Source: Deltaproteobacteria bacterium (GTDB lineage Bacteria > Bdellovibrionota_C > UBA2361 > JAFLCA01). Taken from it: a stretch of 33,131 bases of DNA. Each line of letters opens with the position of its first letter. Position 1 is the stretch's first letter. The translations under genes were made by a program, and so were the position numbers. Below, piece after piece: positions 30,479 through 33,131 of the stretch. The stretch spans positions 1 to 33,131 of the forward strand of contig JAFLCA010000014.1 in assembly GCA_017302875.1 (NCBI GenBank). Reading direction: 5' to 3'. The notes beneath the pieces were generated by a model. It ran no database searches. It was not told the origin of the DNA and saw nothing but the letters and a program-made list of their open reading frames with translations.

Positions 30479-32587
30479 TTATTCTTTGAAATGTCGCGCG
30501 CGCAGGCGCAGCGAGTTTGCTATTACCACTAAATCAGAAAATGCCATAGAAAACGCAGCTACCGTCGGGGTCAGAAGCCCACAAGCGGCTAGTGGAATCA
30601 TCAAGACATTGTAGAAGAAAGCCCAGAATAAATTCTGCTTAATGGTGCGTAACGTCGCGCGCGAAATGTCGAATAGCACCGGCATCTGCGAAAGATCGCT
30701 GCTTAGCAGCACCACTTGCGCCGATTGAACGGCGGCCTGCGTGGCATTGCTGAGCGACACTCCAATTCTTGCGCGAGACAACGAGGGCGCATCGTTAATG
30801 CCATCGCCAACGAAGGCTGCGGCGTGATCGCGCTCCAACTTTTCAAGTACCGCAACCTTATCTTCGGGCTGTTGCTCGGAGTAAAATCTAGTGATGCCGA
30901 GCGCTGCGGCGGCAGTCTCGCACTTCTCTTTGCGGTCTCCGCTCAAAAGAACAGGATCTATGTTTCGCGAACGCAGCGCAGCGATGATAGACTTTGCACG
31001 TGGCTTCAGCTCATCACCCATGCGAATTCCAGCCAGCAGTACTTCGTCCTCGAACAAGTATATGTCGTAGCTGGTATCCGAGGCGTCTGGCAGGATTAGT
31101 TTTGAGCCTACTCGCAGCTGTTTACCGTCTTCGAGTAGCCCGCTCATGCCAAGCCCACGCACCTCCTGCACATCGCGCAAAGCGAGAGGGGCTGTGCCCT
31201 TTAATTCTCGGACAAGAGATTTTGCAATCGGGTGCGACGAGTGTTGCTCAAGAGCGACGAGCGCCGACTTTACGAACTCGAGATCTCTGGCAAACACATC
31301 GATCTTCTGCACCGTAAAGTCGCCCGTGGTGAGCGTGCCGGTTTTGTCGAAGATGACGGTGTCGATTCCCGCGCATTGTTCCAGGGTGTCTCCGCCTTTC
31401 ACCAAGATTCCACGCCGCGCAGCTTTGCCGAGGCCGACCATCACTGCGGTGGGAGTCGCAAGGCCCATCGCACAGGGGCAGGCAACGACCAGCACTGCGA
31501 TTGAACGAAGCAGGGCTTCCGAGAAGGGCACGCCGGCCACAATCGAAAATGCAAGCGTGGCGACGGCAATGGTGAATACCACAGGAACAAAAATAGAACT
31601 GACCTTGTCGCCAATTTTTTGAATGCTGGGTCGTCTGGTTTGCGCGTCTTTTACGAGTCGGACTATGCCGGCCAGAACGGTCTTTTCTCCGACGGCATTG
31701 GCGCGAAAACGAAGCGACCCTTGCACCGCAATCGTTCCGCCAACTAGCTGCGAGCCGACGTTCTTTTCGACCGGTAGACTTTCGCCGCTAATCATTGCTT
31801 CGTCGAAGGATCCGTCGCCATCTACGACGATGCCATCTGCCGGTACCCGATCGCCGGTATTCACGAGCAGGAGATCGCCCTCCACAATCTCAGCCGAGCT
31901 GATTTCTATAATCTGTTCCTGGCCGCCGTTTTGAACGATCTTCTTAGCCTTCGTGATCTGCATGCGGCTTAGCTCTTGAATTGCAGAGCTTGTCTTTCGT
32001 ACGGAGCGTTTCTCCAAGACGTTACCGAATAGGACTATGGTGATGATGGTGGCTGCCGTCTCGTAGAAGAGATAGTTGTGCCCCAGGTTAAATAGGGTGC
32101 CGCTAAGACTATAGATAAAGGCTGCGATTACCCCGAGGATGATCAGCACATCCATATTGGCGCTTCCAGCGCGCAGGGAGTTGAAGGCGCTTCTGCCGAA
32201 GTAGGCTAGGCCAACTAAAAAGACCGGCAGGCAGAGTACCAACTGTATCCAGGGGTGATGGAGAGGCTGCCAGTTCGAGAACATGTGCGCAGAGAGCGGC
32301 AAGGTAAAGAGCAAGCAAACGGCGAACTTTAGTTCCAAAGACGACCACAGCGAGAAGCGCGAGGCGTCGTCTTCGTTCACAACGCGATAGCCGGCTTTCT
32401 CCACCGCAGATTTTATCTCGTCTATGGATCGGTCTTGCGATCCCTTGCGAAAAGAAGCTTGGGAGGTAGAAAAGTCAACGGCGACATCGTCCAAGCCGAG
32501 TTGGGTGAGAGTTTTCTCCAATGCAAGCGCACAGGCGGAGCAGTGCATGCCTTCAATGGTCAAGTACGTAGGTGAGTGATCGGACAT
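30479..32587 (-). CDS. copA: copper-translocating P1B-type ATPase
   Basis: 702-residue heavy-metal ATPase, single N-terminal HMA domain with GMHCSAC (C16/C19), eight membrane helices, CPC in M6 (370-372), phosphorylation site DKTGTLT (D414), SHPIA motif (451-455), and GDGINDAP hinge. This is the Cu(I) exporter CopA group. M7 keeps the YN pair (FFYNVLMIP), but M8 reads MAFSD where Cu(I) pumps usually have MxxSS, and the A-domain loop is SGES rather than TGES. The N-terminal domain is unusually close to M1. It is convergent with the CBS gene and preceded by a 328-nt region with a GC-rich imperfect palindrome that may be a copper operator. Confidence 0.93.
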   Translation of the reverse strand: MSDHSPTYLTIEGMHCSACALALEKTLTQLGLDDVAVDFSTSQASFRKGSQDRSIDEIKSAVEKAGYRVVNEDDASRFSLWSSLELKFAVCLLFTLPLSAHMFSNWQPLHHPWIQLVLCLPVFLVGLAYFGRSAFNSLRAGSANMDVLIILGVIAAFIYSLSGTLFNLGHNYLFYETAATIITIVLFGNVLEKRSVRKTSSAIQELSRMQITKAKKIVQNGGQEQIIEISSAEIVEGDLLLVNTGDRVPADGIVVDGDGSFDEAMISGESLPVEKNVGSQLVGGTIAVQGSLRFRANAVGEKTVLAGIVRLVKDAQTRRPSIQKIGDKVSSIFVPVVFTIAVATLAFSIVAGVPFSEALLRSIAVLVVACPCAMGLATPTAVMVGLGKAARRGILVKGGDTLEQCAGIDTVIFDKTGTLTTGDFTVQKIDVFARDLEFVKSALVALEQHSSHPIAKSLVRELKGTAPLALRDVQEVRGLGMSGLLEDGKQLRVGSKLILPDASDTSYDIYLFEDEVLLAGIRMGDELKPRAKSIIAALRSRNIDPVLLSGDRKEKCETAAAALGITRFYSEQQPEDKVAVLEKLERDHAAAFVGDGINDAPSLSRARIGVSLSNATQAAVQSAQVVLLSSDLSQMPVLFDISRATLRTIKQNLFWAFFYNVLMIPLAACGLLTPTVAAFSMAFSDLVVIANSLRLRARHFKE

Positions 32588-32625
32588 ACGCTAATTGTAA
32601 TAAGTGCGGCTCTATTTTGAAACGT

Positions 32626-32648
32626 CTGGGGGTATAATTCCAGTCCCC
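32626..32648. promoter_or_regulatory. candidate copA operator
   Basis: CTGG-N10-CCAG (32626-32629/32640-32643) overlaps GGGG (32629-32632) and CCCC (32645-32648) with TATAAT between them, 40-60 nt upstream of copA. The GGGGGTAT half-site is like those bound by CsoR-type copper sensors, but the half-site order and spacing are not a standard match. Confidence 0.35.
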
Positions 32649-32765
32649 TAGATTTGTTGGAAAAATGCAGGTTTTCGCCGAAATTTTGCGAGGGAAGGGG
32701 GGAAGAATCAGAAAAGCCCGCAACGAGAGGTAGTCGCACTTAAAACGGAAGTGGATCCTGATCGG

Positions 32766-32866
32766 GGGATTGCCGCGCTGCGATTGTGGCGGGGCTAGAG
32801 GCTGTGCAGATTTCCCGCTCGCAATGACAGGGTTGGGGTGCCCCGAAATTTCGTCTCTGTCATTGC
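32766..32866. repeat. dispersed-repeat-like palindromic element
   Basis: GCAATGACAG (32821-32830) pairs with CTGTCATTGC (32857-32866), with GGGGTGCCCC inside, and GGATTGC at 32767-32773 provides a further arm. GATTGC...CTCGCAATGACA strings of this kind are frequent as intergenic palindromic repeats in several bacterial groups. Only one copy is seen in this window. Confidence 0.45.
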
Positions 32867-32906
32867 TGTATAGGTTACGTATTTCGGTAACAGAAACTGA
32901 GAAACA

Positions 32907-32927
32907 AGGGCGGGTTTACCCCGCCCT
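32907..32927 (-). terminator. terminator hairpin of the edge gene
   Basis: AGGGCGGG (32907-32914) pairs with CCCGCCCT (32920-32927), 5-nt loop. On the - strand it spans the stop codon of the four-helix-bundle gene and is followed by TTGTTTCTCAG, a short T-rich tail. This fits a rho-independent terminator for that gene. Confidence 0.65.
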
Positions 32928-33131
32928 CTGAATTAGCCGATACAGATGTGCTCCCAAGACATCAAGCTTCTGAAAGGCGACTGAGTCTGTTAGCTCTGCC
33001 AAGATCAGTATCGCCTGACACTCCCTTAGAGACCCAAAGGCAATATGAAAGAATCTGACCTGATCTGCCTTGGTAGGCTTCCCTCTGCCTTCAGCTAAGT
33101 TAAGCGCTATAGAACTAGCGGCACGAACTAA
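32916..33131 (-). CDS. four-helix-bundle protein (23S rRNA-IVS family), partial
   Basis: The frame is open from the right edge to a TAA at 32916-32918, giving the C-terminal 71 residues; the start is beyond the window. The translation holds ASSIALNLAEGRGKPTKADQ, then VRFFHIAFGSLRECQAILIL and a last helix DVLGAHLYRLIQRAG. The SIALNLAEGxG, RFFxIAxGSLxEC pattern is that of the 23S rRNA-intervening-sequence / four-helix-bundle family (TIGR02436 type). These small proteins are common in bacteria, often in variable spots, with unknown function; the link to rRNA is historical. The stop lies inside a terminator hairpin. Confidence 0.8.
   Translation of the reverse strand, partial: LVRAASSIALNLAEGRGKPTKADQVRFFHIAFGSLRECQAILILAELTDSVAFQKLDVLGAHLYRLIQRAG

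Larger units (their letters stand above)
32588..32915. other. copA upstream region with palindromes
   Basis: 328 nt without a supported gene. It holds a possible operator (32626-32648), a GATTGC...GCAATGACAG repeat-like element (32766-32866) and the 10-bp palindrome CGAAATTTCG (32844-32853). TATAAT (32633-32638) reads on the + strand, away from copA. No start codon with a ribosome site is seen on either strand. Confidence 0.55.

Noticed and set aside
1..33131. tRNA, rRNA, CRISPR arrays, insertion sequences
   Set aside because: No T-loop/acceptor pattern, regularly spaced repeat array, transposase-like frame or target-site duplication was found by reading both strands.

Overview
This is a Gram-negative, probably flagellated bacterium of moderate GC content. 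The evidence is a KDO-pathway isomerase (KdsD), an AmpD-type amidase, a lipoprotein, a flagellin and a minor-pilin operon. The number of lineage-specific proteins I cannot name suggests a poorly sampled group. A deltaproteobacterium-like or Bdellovibrionota-like lineage is possible, but nothing here proves it. I see no tRNA, rRNA, CRISPR array, integrase or complete insertion sequence, so this looks like chromosome rather than a mobile island.

Left part (1-9,000): a four-gene stress cassette on + (YciF-like ferritin-fold protein, DUF883/YqjD-like, YqjE-like, DUF3618), then a class I/II aminotransferase on -. Next come three proteins of unknown function: a Pro/Ala-rich coiled-coil protein, a helical protein with a CxxC, and a secreted protein. 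An orphan PhnC-like ABC ATPase with a degraded signature motif and a DUF4239-like membrane protein follow.

Middle (9,400-19,600): a small exported acidic protein, a structured terminator-like element, a helical unknown and a lipoprotein on +. A three-gene - operon is built around a GH3-family adenylating enzyme. Then come hisS with an archaeal/eukaryotic-looking motif 2, convergent AmpD, YjbQ, a Gln-rich unknown, a membrane-anchored AAA ATPase without a protease domain, and a short RsmB/Nop2-type m5C methyltransferase.

Surface-appendage part (19,600-25,500): a tightly overlapping minor-pilin operon in H-I-J-K order. Its last member has no Glu5 and carries a repetitive beta-rich C-terminus. 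After it lie a 13-bp perfect inverted repeat and a 101-bp-period tandem duplication that copied the 3' end of a small membrane-protein gene. Next is a flagellin with a shortened, Ser-rich N-terminus. A strong hairpin separates it from a second gene whose product aligns without gaps to the flagellin D1 helices. A perfect sigma-28-type -10 box lies upstream.

Right part (25,000-33,131): TerB-like protein, divergent pseudo-receiver and TPR-like helical protein, then kdsD, a TraB-domain membrane protein with a small membrane protein downstream, a two-CBS protein, and a CopA-type copper ATPase whose M8 metal site reads MxxSD instead of MxxSS. A four-helix-bundle (23S rRNA-IVS type) gene runs off the right edge.

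The best candidates for undescribed biology are the flagellin/flagellin-like pair, the minor-pilin operon with a beta-repeat fourth member, and the GH3 operon with its two unknown partners.
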